39,809 nucleotides of DNA from JBEICQ01 sp040383885 (GTDB lineage: Bacteria > Bacteroidota > Bacteroidia > UBA4408), in NCBI GenBank assembly GCA_040383885.1, contig JBEICQ010000008.1:1-39809 (forward strand), read 5' to 3'. Made by a program: the position numbers and the translations under genes. Under the pieces are notes generated by a model. That model did no database searches. It saw only the letters and a list, made by a program, of their open reading frames with translations, and had not been told where the DNA came from. Each line of letters opens with the position of its first letter. Within the stretch, counting starts at the first letter, position 1. This document shows, piece by piece, positions 27,371 through 35,933 of this stretch.

Positions 27371-28738
27371 TTAGGCCAAGGTCACCGAAAAGACATTCCT
27401 TTGTTGTATATCAGTATGATAATAAATGGTGCCTTTGTGTAACTGAACGATTCTTTTGGTTAAAGAAAGCCCAATTCCCAGACCATTTGATGTGCTGCCC
27501 CTGTAAAATGGGGTAAAAAGCAATTCACGGGATGCTTCGGGAATCACTGAACCGTCATTGATAAATTCCAGCACAACCCTTGCATTGGCAAAGTAAATTT
27601 TTATTTCAACAGGCGCGCTGTAGGAATATTGTATTGCGTTAGACAACAGGTTTGACAGGGCAGTAATTAATAAGGATTCAATCCCTTGTACCACCAACAT
27701 ATCCTCCTGGTCAGGAATCATCGCAAAAGAGACCTGAATGGATTTTTCAGGATACAGATTTTGGTAAAAGCTTACCACCTTAAATAAAACTTCATCCACC
27801 CGCAGAGACATGTATCTTCTGTTGGGATCATCGGCTTTTTCAACATTAGAGAGCAGAAGAATAGACTCAATAAAACCTGACAAAACCCCAAGTTCCTGTA
27901 ATTGCTTTTTAAAAAAGGCCTGTTGTTCAATCTTGTTTTCAGAGTTTTGGGCAGCCAGTTCAGTTTGTGCAATCAAAATGGCAATGGGTGTTCTCAATTC
28001 ATGAGAAGCAAAATGAATAAAATTTCGTTGGGATTGTTGCCATATTTCAACCCTTTTTATCAAGGCATTAATGAGGCCGCCGGTAACATCCTGTTCACTT
28101 TCTGTGTAGCTTTCCGGAAATTCCTCACCGGTATTCTTTCGCATGAAATCGATGATGGTATGATTGAGATTTTTAGAGAGTTCAGATTTTTTTTGAAGGA
28201 TTATCAGAAGAGTAAAGGAGGAGGCTAAAAAAAACACCATGCCTAGTACAAGCAGCGCCAGCAATACTTTTTTCAGAAAAGTTTTACCGGATTCATCACT
28301 CCCTGAAATCAACCAGAACCACCGTTCTCCTTTCTGGTTGAAAGTACCACCAATCATTTGTTCATTGGGGTTCACTTTTTCATAATGCCCATGTTCCAAA
28401 ACAGCTTCCCGGAATGACTCCGGAACAACAAACCGATCGCCACGGGTGCTGTAATAAACTTTGATATTTTCATCAAAAATGGTAAACGAAAGGGGAATCA
28501 GTGAATAATAACCATAATTTTTGAATTGCTTCACCAGGCTGGTATGATCTGAAAGATTTTGTGTTTTATTGGTAAGCAATCGCGCTTCATTGGCCAACAG
28601 TCCGAAAAAATGTTGACGGGTCTGCCATTTCAACCATTGGTATGAAATGCCGCAGAGAAAAGAAACCGACAAAAGCGAAAAAAGGGTGCCTAATAGAAAA
28701 ATTCTGGTATCAGAAGTGCTAAGGCTCAGGCGTTTCAT
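27371..28738 (-). CDS. Membrane sensor histidine kinase
   Basis: This 455-residue protein has two membrane helices, at about 12-34 and 157-181, which enclose a periplasmic sensing region of about 120 residues. The cytoplasmic part has a HisKA dimerisation helix with the phospho-accepting H246 (FIHFASHELRTPIA). The HATPase domain shows an N box (NLLSNAIQYSY) and a G box (GLGIGLSLTKRIVQLHKG). No HAMP domain is clear. The signal is unknown. The start overlaps the response regulator gene's end by 20 bp, so the pair is co-transcribed and probably coupled. The next gene downstream is the TonB receptor, a possible but unproven target. Confidence 0.95.
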   Translation of the reverse strand: MKRLSLSTSDTRIFLLGTLFSLLSVSFLCGISYQWLKWQTRQHFFGLLANEARLLTNKTQNLSDHTSLVKQFKNYGYYSLIPLSFTIFDENIKVYYSTRGDRFVVPESFREAVLEHGHYEKVNPNEQMIGGTFNQKGERWFWLISGSDESGKTFLKKVLLALLVLGMVFFLASSFTLLIILQKKSELSKNLNHTIIDFMRKNTGEEFPESYTESEQDVTGGLINALIKRVEIWQQSQRNFIHFASHELRTPIAILIAQTELAAQNSENKIEQQAFFKKQLQELGVLSGFIESILLLSNVEKADDPNRRYMSLRVDEVLFKVVSFYQNLYPEKSIQVSFAMIPDQEDMLVVQGIESLLITALSNLLSNAIQYSYSAPVEIKIYFANARVVLEFINDGSVIPEASRELLFTPFYRGSTSNGLGIGLSLTKRIVQLHKGTIYYHTDIQQRNVFSVTLA

Positions 28739-29417
28739 CCTTAAAATAATATCCGAATCCGGTTTTTGTATGAATCAGCTTGGTTTGATGCCCTTTGTCG
28801 ATTTTGTTTCTTAAAAAGTTGATGTACACCTCAATTGTATTGGTGCCTGTCTCGAAATTGATATCCCAGACTTTTTTCGCGATGTCATGCTTTGATAGCA
28901 GATTGCCATAATTCTTGACCAGATATTCAAGCAGCATGTATTCTTTTACGCTCAGGTTGATATTAACGCCTGCTCTTGATACCGCTTTGTTTCTATAATC
29001 CAATTCAAAATCACTTATTTTAAAACTATTTTCCTCTTCTTTTAAGCTGTCTTTACTTCTTCGTCTGAGAATACTTTGTATGCGGGCATACAACTCATCC
29101 AAATGAAAAGGTTTTGTGAGATAATCATCGGCTCCGGAATCAAATGCGGTAAGTTTATCTTCCAGTTGAGAATAGGCTGTGAGAATGATAACGCCGGTTC
29201 CCGGTTGCTTTTTTCTCAGGCACCTGCAAACTTCGAAGCCATCAGCAAAGGGAGTTCGCAAATCAATGACCGCGGCTTCATATTTTTGTTTTTCAATCAA
29301 ATCAAGCGCTTCTTTGCCATTGATGGCCCAATCCACATCAAACCCTTTTAAAGAAAGAAATCCTTTTACCGAATCGGCGATACCCTGCTCATCTTCTGAC
29401 AGTAAAACTTTTAACAT
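28719..29417 (-). CDS. OmpR/PhoB-family response regulator
   Basis: This 232-residue protein has a receiver domain (about 1-118) with acidic residues E8 and D9, the phospho-acceptor D52 (VIDLRTPFADG), the conserved Thr (ILTAYS) and Lys (YLTKPF). A winged-helix DNA-binding domain follows (about 130-227; KEYMLLEYLVKNYGNLLSKHDI, TIEVYINFLRNKID, IHTKTGFGYYF). It is the first gene of the pair with the histidine kinase. The groEL terminator lies about 90 bp upstream, so it needs its own promoter; none matching the full consensus is clear in 29418-29507. Confidence 0.96.
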   Translation of the reverse strand: MLKVLLSEDEQGIADSVKGFLSLKGFDVDWAINGKEALDLIEKQKYEAAVIDLRTPFADGFEVCRCLRKKQPGTGVIILTAYSQLEDKLTAFDSGADDYLTKPFHLDELYARIQSILRRRSKDSLKEEENSFKISDFELDYRNKAVSRAGVNINLSVKEYMLLEYLVKNYGNLLSKHDIAKKVWDINFETGTNTIEVYINFLRNKIDKGHQTKLIHTKTGFGYYFKDETPEP

Positions 29418-29507
29418 GAATAAACGAATGTAGAGGATGTAGTGTAGAATAAAAAATCAAATCACACTTCTTTAGTGAAAAGCCCTGATAACAGCATACC
29501 GGAATAA

Positions 29508-29536
29508 AAAAATCCCTCCTTTTGGGAGGGATTTTT
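29508..29536 (-). terminator. Rho-independent terminator after groEL
   Basis: A 12-bp stem (29525-29536 with 29508-29519, core TCCCTCC/GGAGGGA) with a 5-base loop leads into a T run on the minus strand. It lies about 20 bp after the groEL stop and separates the chaperonin operon from the two-component genes. Confidence 0.9.
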
Positions 29537-29555
29537 AAGGATTTAATGAAGTGTA

Positions 29556-31187
29556 TTACATCATTCCGCCCATTCCGCCCATTCCCGGGTTTGGCATGGC
29601 AGGTGTTTCTTCTTTGATTTCGCTGAGCACGCACTCAGTAGTGAGCAACATGGAAGCGATGGAAGCTGCATTTTCCAGGGCAACCCTGCTCACTTTGGTG
29701 GGGTCGATAACGCCCGCTGCCAGCATATTTTCATAGGCATCTGTGCGTGCATTATAACCATAATCAGCCTTGCCTTCGCGAACTTTCTGAATAACCACGG
29801 ATCCTTCGCCTCCTGCATTCTGAACAATTTGACGAAGTGGTTCTTCGAGTGCACGACGGATGATGTGGATACCGGTTGTTTCATCATCGTTCTCGCCTTT
29901 AAGTTTTTCAAGTGCATCAATGGCTCTGATATAAGCTACACCACCTCCGGCAACAATGCCTTCCTCAACAGCGGCACGGGTTGCATGAAGCGCATCGTCC
30001 ACACGGTCTTTCTTTTCTTTCATTTCCACTTCGGTCGCAGCGCCAACATACAGAACTGCCACTCCGCCGGCTAATTTGGCGAGTCTTTCCTGTAGTTTTT
30101 CTCTGTCGTAGTCAGAGGTAGTAGTTTCCATCTGCGCTTTGATCTGGTTGACACGGGCAGTAATTTCACTTTTCTTGCCGGCTCCGTTAACGATGGTGGT
30201 GTTTTCTTTGTCGATGGTAATTTTTTCTGCAGAGCCAAGGTAGGACAGGTCAGCATTTTCCAATTTGAACCCACGCTCTTCTGAGATGAGTGTACCACCG
30301 GTAAGGATGGCTATGTCTTCGAGCATCGCTTTGCGGCGATCACCGAATCCTGGGGCTTTTACTGCACAAATGCGCAGCGAGCCTCTTATTTTGTTTACCA
30401 CGAGTGTTGCCAATGCTTCTCCGTCAACATCTTCTGCAATCAACAGCAGGGGCCTGCCGGTTTGAACACCTTTTTCGAGGATAGGAAGCAATTCCTTCAT
30501 TCCGGATATTTTTTTCTCATAGATGAGGACCAAAGGATTGTCAAGCACAGCCTCCATTTTGTCGGCGTTGGTAACAAAATAAGGAGAGATATAACCACGG
30601 TCGAATTGCATTCCTTCTACAATTTTCACCTCTGTTTCGGTGCCTTTGGCTTCTTCCACGGTAATCACACCTTCTTTTTTAACTTTTTCCATGGCATTGG
30701 CAATTAATTTACCAATGTTGCTGTCGTTGTTAGCAGATACGGTTGCCACCTGTTCGATTTTTTCGATATCATCTCCAACTTTTTTGGATTGTTTTTTCAG
30801 GTGTTTTACGACTTCTTCCACTGCCTTATCAATGCCTCTTTTCAGGTCCATCGGATTGGCACCGGCAGCTACATTTTTAAGGCCGGCGGTAATGATTGCC
30901 TGGGCGAGTACTGTGGCTGTTGTGGTTCCATCTCCCGCCAGATCAGCTGTTTTAGAAGCTACTTCTTTCAGTAATTGGGCTCCCATGTTTTCGATGGGAT
31001 CTTTCAGTTCTATTTCTTTTGCAACTGTTACACCGTCTTTGGTAATAGAGGGTGCACCGAATTTTTTGTCGATAATTACATTACGACCCTTGGGACCCAG
31101 TGTAACCTTTACGGCATTTGCAAGGGCGTCAACGCCGCGTTTCATTGCATCGCGCGCTTCGAGATTGAATTTTATTTCTTTTGCCAT
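29556..31187 (-). CDS. groEL: 60 kDa chaperonin GroEL
   Basis: GroEL forms the double-ring ATP-driven folding chamber with GroES. I chose the ATG at 31187 (543 residues), which gives the canonical start MAKEIKFNLEARDAMKRGVD; the frame continues 14 codons upstream into the leader. The ATP-site motif LAGDGTTTATVLAQAI and the signature near AVEEGIVAGGGVAYIRA are visible. The C-terminus is the usual Gly-Gly-Met tail (GMGGMGGMM). It follows groES with a 28-bp gap and ends at a strong terminator. Confidence 0.99.
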   Translation of the reverse strand: MAKEIKFNLEARDAMKRGVDALANAVKVTLGPKGRNVIIDKKFGAPSITKDGVTVAKEIELKDPIENMGAQLLKEVASKTADLAGDGTTTATVLAQAIITAGLKNVAAGANPMDLKRGIDKAVEEVVKHLKKQSKKVGDDIEKIEQVATVSANNDSNIGKLIANAMEKVKKEGVITVEEAKGTETEVKIVEGMQFDRGYISPYFVTNADKMEAVLDNPLVLIYEKKISGMKELLPILEKGVQTGRPLLLIAEDVDGEALATLVVNKIRGSLRICAVKAPGFGDRRKAMLEDIAILTGGTLISEERGFKLENADLSYLGSAEKITIDKENTTIVNGAGKKSEITARVNQIKAQMETTTSDYDREKLQERLAKLAGGVAVLYVGAATEVEMKEKKDRVDDALHATRAAVEEGIVAGGGVAYIRAIDALEKLKGENDDETTGIHIIRRALEEPLRQIVQNAGGEGSVVIQKVREGKADYGYNARTDAYENMLAAGVIDPTKVSRVALENAASIASMLLTTECVLSEIKEETPAMPNPGMGGMGGMM

Positions 31188-31215
31188 GATTGAGATTTTT
31201 TTTTGATGAATTGGA

Positions 31216-31491
31216 TTAGAGAATTGCAAAGATGTCGGATTCCCTCATGATGAGCAGATCCTTCCCTTCGATGTTGATTTCTGTACCGGCATATTTTCCA
31301 TAGAGCACGGTATCGCCCACCTTTACGGTCATGGGCTCGTCTTTTTTGCCTCCTCCAACGGCAATTACCTTGCCACGCTGGGGTTTTTCTTTTGCAGTGT
31401 CAGGAATAATGATTCCTCCTGCTGTTTTCTCTTCAGCCGGGGCTGCTTCCACGAGCACCCTGTCGGCCAGTGGTTTTAATTTTACTGCCAT
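31216..31491 (-). CDS. groES: 10 kDa co-chaperonin GroES
   Basis: GroES is the lid of the GroEL chamber. The ATG at 31491 gives 91 residues starting MAVKLKPLADRVLVE, the family norm. The mobile loop (EEKTAGGIIIPDTAKEKPQ) and the terminal GKDLLIMRESDIFAIL are intact. It is the first gene of groES-groEL. The 139-bp region to the divergent nitrilase-family gene shows no recognisable CIRCE inverted repeat (TTAGCACTC-N9-GAGTGCTAA), so HrcA control is not supported here. Confidence 0.98.
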   Translation of the reverse strand: MAVKLKPLADRVLVEAAPAEEKTAGGIIIPDTAKEKPQRGKVIAVGGGKKDEPMTVKVGDTVLYGKYAGTEINIEGKDLLIMRESDIFAIL

Positions 31492-31630
31492 AGTTGTTTT
31501 GTTTGTAAGTTCGACATTCGCGTGCACACTTAGCCAAAATGATGCCAAGCAATCTTTATCATCTGTTTTTGACATTTTTTCAGCCAAGAGTCAAATTTTA
31601 ATGATTAAATGGCAGTAGTTTTGGTCCATT

Positions 31631-32446
31631 ATGTCACAAATTATTGTCGAAACCCCATCAGATTTGGTCATTGGGCTTGTTCAATCGAATCTGTTTTGGG
31701 AGGATCCGGATACAAACAGAAAGCATTTTACACAACTCATCAATCAATCTCAGCAAAAGGCCGATGTATGGATTTTACCGGAAATGTGCACCACCGGCTT
31801 TAGTATGAATACCCAATATGCCTTAACACCGGAAGCTGTTCTGGACTGGATGATTCCTCTTGCCAAACATGCTAATGCTGCCATTTGCGGGAGTGTTATG
31901 GTTGATGACAATGGATTTTTCTTCAATCGATTCTTTTGGGTAGCACCTGATGGTGGATATCATTTTTACGACAAGAGACACATGTTTCGCATGGCAGGTG
32001 AACAAGAAGTTTTTACAGCCGGTAAAACAAAGCATGTTTTTTCTTTCAGGGGATGGAAAATAATGCCCCAAATATGTTACGATCTTCGCTTCCCTGTGTG
32101 GAGCAGAAACCGCATGGAATCAGGTGAATATGCCTATGATTTGCTTGTTTATGTGGCCAATTGGCCAGAAAAGAGAAGGGATGCGTGGAAGGCGCTCCTG
32201 CCCGCACGCGCTGTGGAAAACCAGGCTTATGTTGCAGGTTTGAACAGGGTAGGAACGGATGGTAAGGGAATAAACTATGCCGGCGATTCAGCTGTATTCG
32301 GATTTTTAGGGAGCGCCCTCTTGCCTTTTCAGGAAGGGCGTGAATCTCTTGAATTGATTCGTTTATCGCATGCCGAGTTAATGAACTACAGAAAGTCATT
32401 TCCGGCCATGATGGACGCTGATGACTTTTTACTCATAACAGAGTAG
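31631..32446 (+). CDS. Nitrilase-superfamily omega-amidase-like hydrolase
   Basis: This 271-residue protein carries the nitrilase-superfamily triad: E51 (LPEMCTTGFSM), K115 (YDKRHMFRMAGE) and C149 (QICYDLRFPVWSRN). The spacing and the motifs around the Cys match the YafV/Nit2-like omega-amidases, which hydrolyse alpha-ketoglutaramate or alpha-ketosuccinamate as a metabolite-repair reaction. The substrate is inferred from these motifs. It is divergent from groES and converges on the odhB gene, with a 28-bp gap and no clear terminator. Confidence 0.9.
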   Translation: MSQIIVETPSDLVIGLVQSNLFWEDPDTNRKHFTQLINQSQQKADVWILPEMCTTGFSMNTQYALTPEAVLDWMIPLAKHANAAICGSVMVDDNGFFFNRFFWVAPDGGYHFYDKRHMFRMAGEQEVFTAGKTKHVFSFRGWKIMPQICYDLRFPVWSRNRMESGEYAYDLLVYVANWPEKRRDAWKALLPARAVENQAYVAGLNRVGTDGKGINYAGDSAVFGFLGSALLPFQEGRESLELIRLSHAELMNYRKSFPAMMDADDFLLITE

Positions 32447-32474
32447 TAAACCAAAAACATCCATGGAAGGTTAC

Positions 32475-33713
32475 TTAAAGCCCGAGCAACACTTCTGAGG
32501 GATCTTTTCCTCCAAACAATAGCCGTGAAGGGTTTTCAATCATTTCCTTCACTTTTACCAAAAATCCAACAGACTCTCTTCCGTCAATTATTCTGTGGTC
32601 GTAACTGAGGGCTACATACATGATGGGCCTGATCAGTATTTGTCCGTTTATAGCCACGGGACGCTCAACTACATTATGCATTCCTAAAATGGCACTTTGC
32701 GGAGGATTAATGATGGGGGTACTCATCATACTTCCAAAGACACCCCCGTTTGTGATGGTAAAGGTGCCACCTGTCATGTCTTCGATGGTAATTTTGTTTT
32801 CACGGGCTTTTGCCGCAAGCTCCCGGATAGCAGACTCGATTTGAGCAAGCGACATGCTCTCTGCATTGCGAATTACAGGAACCACGAGGCCCTTAGGAGC
32901 ACTCACTGCGATGCCAATGTCAGCATATCTGTGATAGACTATTTCCTCTCCGTCAATCATCGCATTTACAGCAGGGAACGCCATAAGCGCTTCGGTAACT
33001 GCTTTGGTGAAAAAGCCCATGAAACCCAGTCCTACTGCATGTTTTTCTGAAAATTTCTCTTTGAATTTTTTTCGTAGTTCCATAACAGCCGACATGTCAA
33101 TCTCATTGAATGTGGTGAGCATGGCTGTTTCATTCTTCACTGAGACAAGTCGCTGTGATAGTTTTTTTCGAAGCGGACTGAGTTTGTTTCTCTCGGCCAG
33201 TCTTTCCATCGGATCCGGTCCCTGAGAAGCATTGTGCACAAATCCTGATGCCAGGGCAGCCAGTACATCCCCTTTTGTGATGCGACCTCCTTTGCCACCC
33301 GGCTTCACTTCCTGATGGGGGATTTTGTTTTCATCCATGATTTTTTTTGCAGCCGGGGAAGGCGTGCCCGCAGCATAGCCTCCCGTTTGAGGAGCCGGAC
33401 TTTCAGCCGGAGTGGATTTTTTGCTTTCAGAGGCAGGTGCAGGTGCAGCAACTGATGCCGGTTTTGTCTCGGCTTTCACGGAAGTGTCAATGATGCAGAT
33501 TACAGAACCAACCTTAACGGTGTCACCCTCTGAAGCCAGGGGTTCAAACTTTCCGCCATCCTCAGCATTCACCGTTAGAGTGGCTTTATCGGAATCAATT
33601 TCACACAATTCATCGTCTTTGTTTACCAAATCACCCGGCTTTTTCAGCCAGCGTGCAATCACTACTTCCGAGATGGATTCACCCGGGCTTGGAACTTTTT
33701 GTTCTATGATCAT
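32475..33713 (-). CDS. odhB: 2-oxoglutarate dehydrogenase E2 (dihydrolipoyl succinyltransferase)
   Basis: This is the E2 core of the 2-oxoglutarate dehydrogenase complex of the TCA cycle, which moves succinyl groups to CoA. Of 412 residues, about 1-78 are a lipoyl domain with the lipoylated K43 (EIDSDKATLTV). An Ala/Pro-rich linker follows (about 80-112), then an E3-binding domain (about 115-155; SPAAKKIMDENKI, GGRITKGDVLAAL). The catalytic domain has the HxxxDG motif with H373 and D377 (SYDHRIIDGRES). The single lipoyl domain and the GRES/ENPSRLLFGG ending favour succinyl- over acetyltransferase. The E1 gene (sucA/odhA), often adjacent, is not in this window. Confidence 0.96.
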   Translation of the reverse strand: MIIEQKVPSPGESISEVVIARWLKKPGDLVNKDDELCEIDSDKATLTVNAEDGGKFEPLASEGDTVKVGSVICIIDTSVKAETKPASVAAPAPASESKKSTPAESPAPQTGGYAAGTPSPAAKKIMDENKIPHQEVKPGGKGGRITKGDVLAALASGFVHNASQGPDPMERLAERNKLSPLRKKLSQRLVSVKNETAMLTTFNEIDMSAVMELRKKFKEKFSEKHAVGLGFMGFFTKAVTEALMAFPAVNAMIDGEEIVYHRYADIGIAVSAPKGLVVPVIRNAESMSLAQIESAIRELAAKARENKITIEDMTGGTFTITNGGVFGSMMSTPIINPPQSAILGMHNVVERPVAINGQILIRPIMYVALSYDHRIIDGRESVGFLVKVKEMIENPSRLLFGGKDPSEVLLGL

Positions 33714-33733
33714 GGAATGATGGAATGATGTCG

Positions 33734-33741
33734 CAAAAGTA
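33734..33741 (-). promoter_or_regulatory. Possible -7 element for odhB
   Basis: The minus-strand octamer TACTTTTG matches TAnnTTTG and lies 20 bp before the odhB ATG. The -33 region 20 bases further upstream reads TTT rather than TTG, so the call is weak. A short tandem copy of TGGAATGA lies between it and the start codon. The rest of 33714-33862 shows nothing further I can name. Confidence 0.35.
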
Positions 33742-33862
33742 ACGCTCTTGGTCTGATAAGGAAATTTTTTTCACAACAGGCAATTTTCAACCCGCAGAGG
33801 AATCCTTTAGAAAAGACATGATTTAAATTCGAAAAAAATTTATCCCGATCTAATATTTCGTT

Positions 33863-34216
33863 ATGACGAGTTGTGAACAAAAAAAATGCCCCGAATGTGG
33901 AAAGTCACTCTGGGGAAGAGCCGACAAGAAATTTTGCAATGATCACTGCAAGAGTTTATTTAACAATCGTACCAGTATTCTCAGGCTCGACAGGGTTAAA
34001 CAGATTAATACCATCCTGAGGAGAAACCGAAATATTCTTCAGAAGCAGCTCAGAGAGCAGCTGGTTCGGGTAAATATGGAAGAGCTTCACTTCAAGGGAT
34101 TTGATTCTCGTTTTTATACTCATTGTGTGACGAGCAGAAACGGTAAACATATATACTATTGTTACGATGTGGGCTACATTAAGCAAGGAGCCACGCTCGC
34201 GCTGGTTACAAGCTGA
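33863..34216 (+). CDS. Small treble-clef zinc-finger protein, function unknown
   Basis: This 117-residue protein has an N-terminal zinc site with cysteines C9, C12, C25 and C29 (CPECGKSLWGRADKKFCNDHC), followed by NNRTSILRLDRVKQINTILRRNRNILQKQL, a basic helical stretch. The C-terminal half has aromatic-rich strands (KGFDSRFYTHCVT, KHIYYCYDVGYI). I recognise this layout from conserved hypothetical Bacteroidota proteins without an assigned function. The basic helix after the finger would fit nucleic-acid binding, but this is inference. It is divergent from odhB. The following 132 bp hold no clear terminator. Confidence 0.8.
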   Translation: MTSCEQKKCPECGKSLWGRADKKFCNDHCKSLFNNRTSILRLDRVKQINTILRRNRNILQKQLREQLVRVNMEELHFKGFDSRFYTHCVTSRNGKHIYYCYDVGYIKQGATLALVTS

Positions 34217-34348
34217 GTTTTATATCAAGTTTTTGGCATGAGCCAGTTTAACCTGGTGACACAAGCATGCAGTCAGATGATCCGTGAAACACTGAGTATT
34301 TGTCCGGAATAACAGCAGTTCAGCAACCGGCGTGTTTTTTGATACTCA

Positions 34349-34687
34349 TCAGGCTGCAGCTTTTCCTGTCCTGTTGAGTAGACCAAGTTTTGTGAGAAAA
34401 AAGCCTTCAATATGTCCCTCCGGATGAAACAATACAAGCTCCATCCAGCCGAATCCGGCAGGTTTACATTGAATCATCAAATCTCTTGTAATAAACCGAG
34501 GTTCCAGAACAGAGAAACCTTCAGCCTGTCCTGTTATTCTTCTCAGCCATCGGTTCAGTTGTGCTTCGGTAAGTTTTACCGCGGTTTTGGAAGGTTTCAA
34601 TCCTTTGCTGATGTAATATTTCCAATCAGGACATCCTTCGATTTCTCTGCTTCCGATGGCTTGTTTGAGGCTTGTTTGCAATTTCAT
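34349..34687 (-). CDS. Hypothetical protein
   Basis: This 112-residue frame starts at the ATG at 34687 (MKLQTSLKQAIGSREIEG); a TTG 16 codons upstream is an alternative. The sequence looks like a folded cytosolic protein: an amphipathic N-terminus, KLTEAQLNRWLRRITGQAEGFS, then beta-like segments with PRFITRDLMIQCKPAGFGWMELVLFHPEGH. No family is recognised and no signal peptide is present. An overlapping plus-strand frame (34412-34765) has a less protein-like composition, so I prefer this strand. It stands alone between convergent and divergent neighbours. Confidence 0.55.
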   Translation of the reverse strand: MKLQTSLKQAIGSREIEGCPDWKYYISKGLKPSKTAVKLTEAQLNRWLRRITGQAEGFSVLEPRFITRDLMIQCKPAGFGWMELVLFHPEGHIEGFFLTKLGLLNRTGKAAA

Positions 34688-34849
34688 AAGGCATTGTTTA
34701 CTTGTCGGGAACAAAATTTCCCCGGCACAACGCAATGGGGCTGCGTTGAAAAATTAAATATTTAAAAACATGATAATCAGCATAATAAAATTCATAAATC
34801 AATGGGATTCGCCTTTTGGATAAGGTCATTTGATTAACATTGCAAGGCG

Positions 34850-35866
34850 ATGGCGAGTTATAAATTCACATTTTACAGGTATTTGCTCATCGACAGGTGC
34901 ATAGGAAATCCCTACAAGCCTTATCCTTCGAGGCAGGAGATACTTGAGCATATACGAAGTGCTTCCGGACAAGAAATTTCTGAACGCCAATTGGATTATG
35001 ATCTTCAGGAGATGCGTAACTCAGAAGTTTTGGGTTTTTATGCACCGATTGAATTCAGCAGGAGTCACAACGGTTACTACTACACAGAAAAAGGTTACAC
35101 AATTGGGAAGTTCGTCAGGCTTCAGGAGCAAGATCATGAGGCGCTTGATCTGGCCATGCAAATGCTCGATGCCTACAGAAACATCCGTGGTTTTTCACCT
35201 CTGCAGCAAGCCATCGATAAAATTCGCAACGGACTGAACATCAACAGACAGATGATAGACCAATCAGCGGATCGTATCATTATTCAGCAAGAAGAATGGC
35301 CGGCACAGGAGGGCAATAACTGGATTGTCCCTGTAATAAGGATGATCAGGGAAGGCAAAAGCGCAAAGTTGCTGTACCGTAAATTTGGTCAGGAGCCTTC
35401 TTGGTATGATATTCATCCCGGGTTGATTAAAGAATTTGACAATCGCTGGTATCTTGTTGCCCTGCTGGAGGGAACCATCACACCAAGGGTATTTGCCTTC
35501 GACAGAATCATGGATATCAAGGAAACTGGCATGCTTGCTTCCGGGCACGGGTTTGACTTTTCATCTTATTTTGATCATGTTTACGGAGTTTCGGTGGGGG
35601 AGGAACCACCCTCAGAAATCCATTTGCTTTTTGACCATAAGGCAGCCAATTACCAGATGACAAAACCCTTGCATGCCAGCCAAAAAATGTTGAGGAAGGA
35701 TGAGTCCGGTGTGGTTTTTTCTTATTGGCTCATTCCAAACCGGGAACTGGTTAACTACATTCTTGGTTGGGGCCAAAACTGCAGGGTGCTCTCACCCCAG
35801 TCACTGGCGGAAAAAGTAGCAGCAGAGGCAGCCGGTATATTCCGATCCTATCAGGCTAAACCATAG
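34850..35866 (+). CDS. WYL-domain transcriptional regulator
   Basis: This 338-residue protein has an N-terminal winged-helix DNA-binding region (about 1-85; RYLLIDRCIG, SRQEILEHIRSA, ISERQLDYDLQEMR). A WYL domain follows (about 155-235) with the signature around RWYLVALLEG and the conserved Arg/His-rich strand AKLLYRKFG...DIHPGLIKEF. A WCX-like C-terminal region comes last. WYL regulators bind a ligand, often nucleic acid or nucleotide, and repress or activate genes for defence, DNA damage or metabolism; the ligand and targets here are unknown. It precedes hemA on the same strand by 67 bp, so it may be co-transcribed with the hem genes or have its own unit. Confidence 0.9.
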   Translation: MASYKFTFYRYLLIDRCIGNPYKPYPSRQEILEHIRSASGQEISERQLDYDLQEMRNSEVLGFYAPIEFSRSHNGYYYTEKGYTIGKFVRLQEQDHEALDLAMQMLDAYRNIRGFSPLQQAIDKIRNGLNINRQMIDQSADRIIIQQEEWPAQEGNNWIVPVIRMIREGKSAKLLYRKFGQEPSWYDIHPGLIKEFDNRWYLVALLEGTITPRVFAFDRIMDIKETGMLASGHGFDFSSYFDHVYGVSVGEEPPSEIHLLFDHKAANYQMTKPLHASQKMLRKDESGVVFSYWLIPNRELVNYILGWGQNCRVLSPQSLAEKVAAEAAGIFRSYQAKP

Positions 35867-35933
35867 CACTTTTGCAGGTCTGACATTCATGTGACAAATC
35901 GAACCGAGATACATAAGAAATTTGTGCACCTCA

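Noticed and set aside
33711..33730. Short tandem duplication TGGAATGA in the odhB leader, considered as a phase-variable repeat.
   Set aside because: Only two copies of eight bases are present, and it lies outside the coding frame. There is no evidence of variation.
34217..34348. CCAG/CTGG inverted repeat at about 34243-34257, considered as a terminator for the zinc-finger gene.
   Set aside because: The stem is only about 4-5 bp and is not followed by a T run on the plus strand.
34412..34765. Plus-strand 117-codon frame overlapping the hypothetical gene at 34349-34687.
   Set aside because: It is rich in Ser, Phe, Gln and Cys with no plausible fold pattern. The minus-strand frame has a more protein-like sequence and a suitable ATG.
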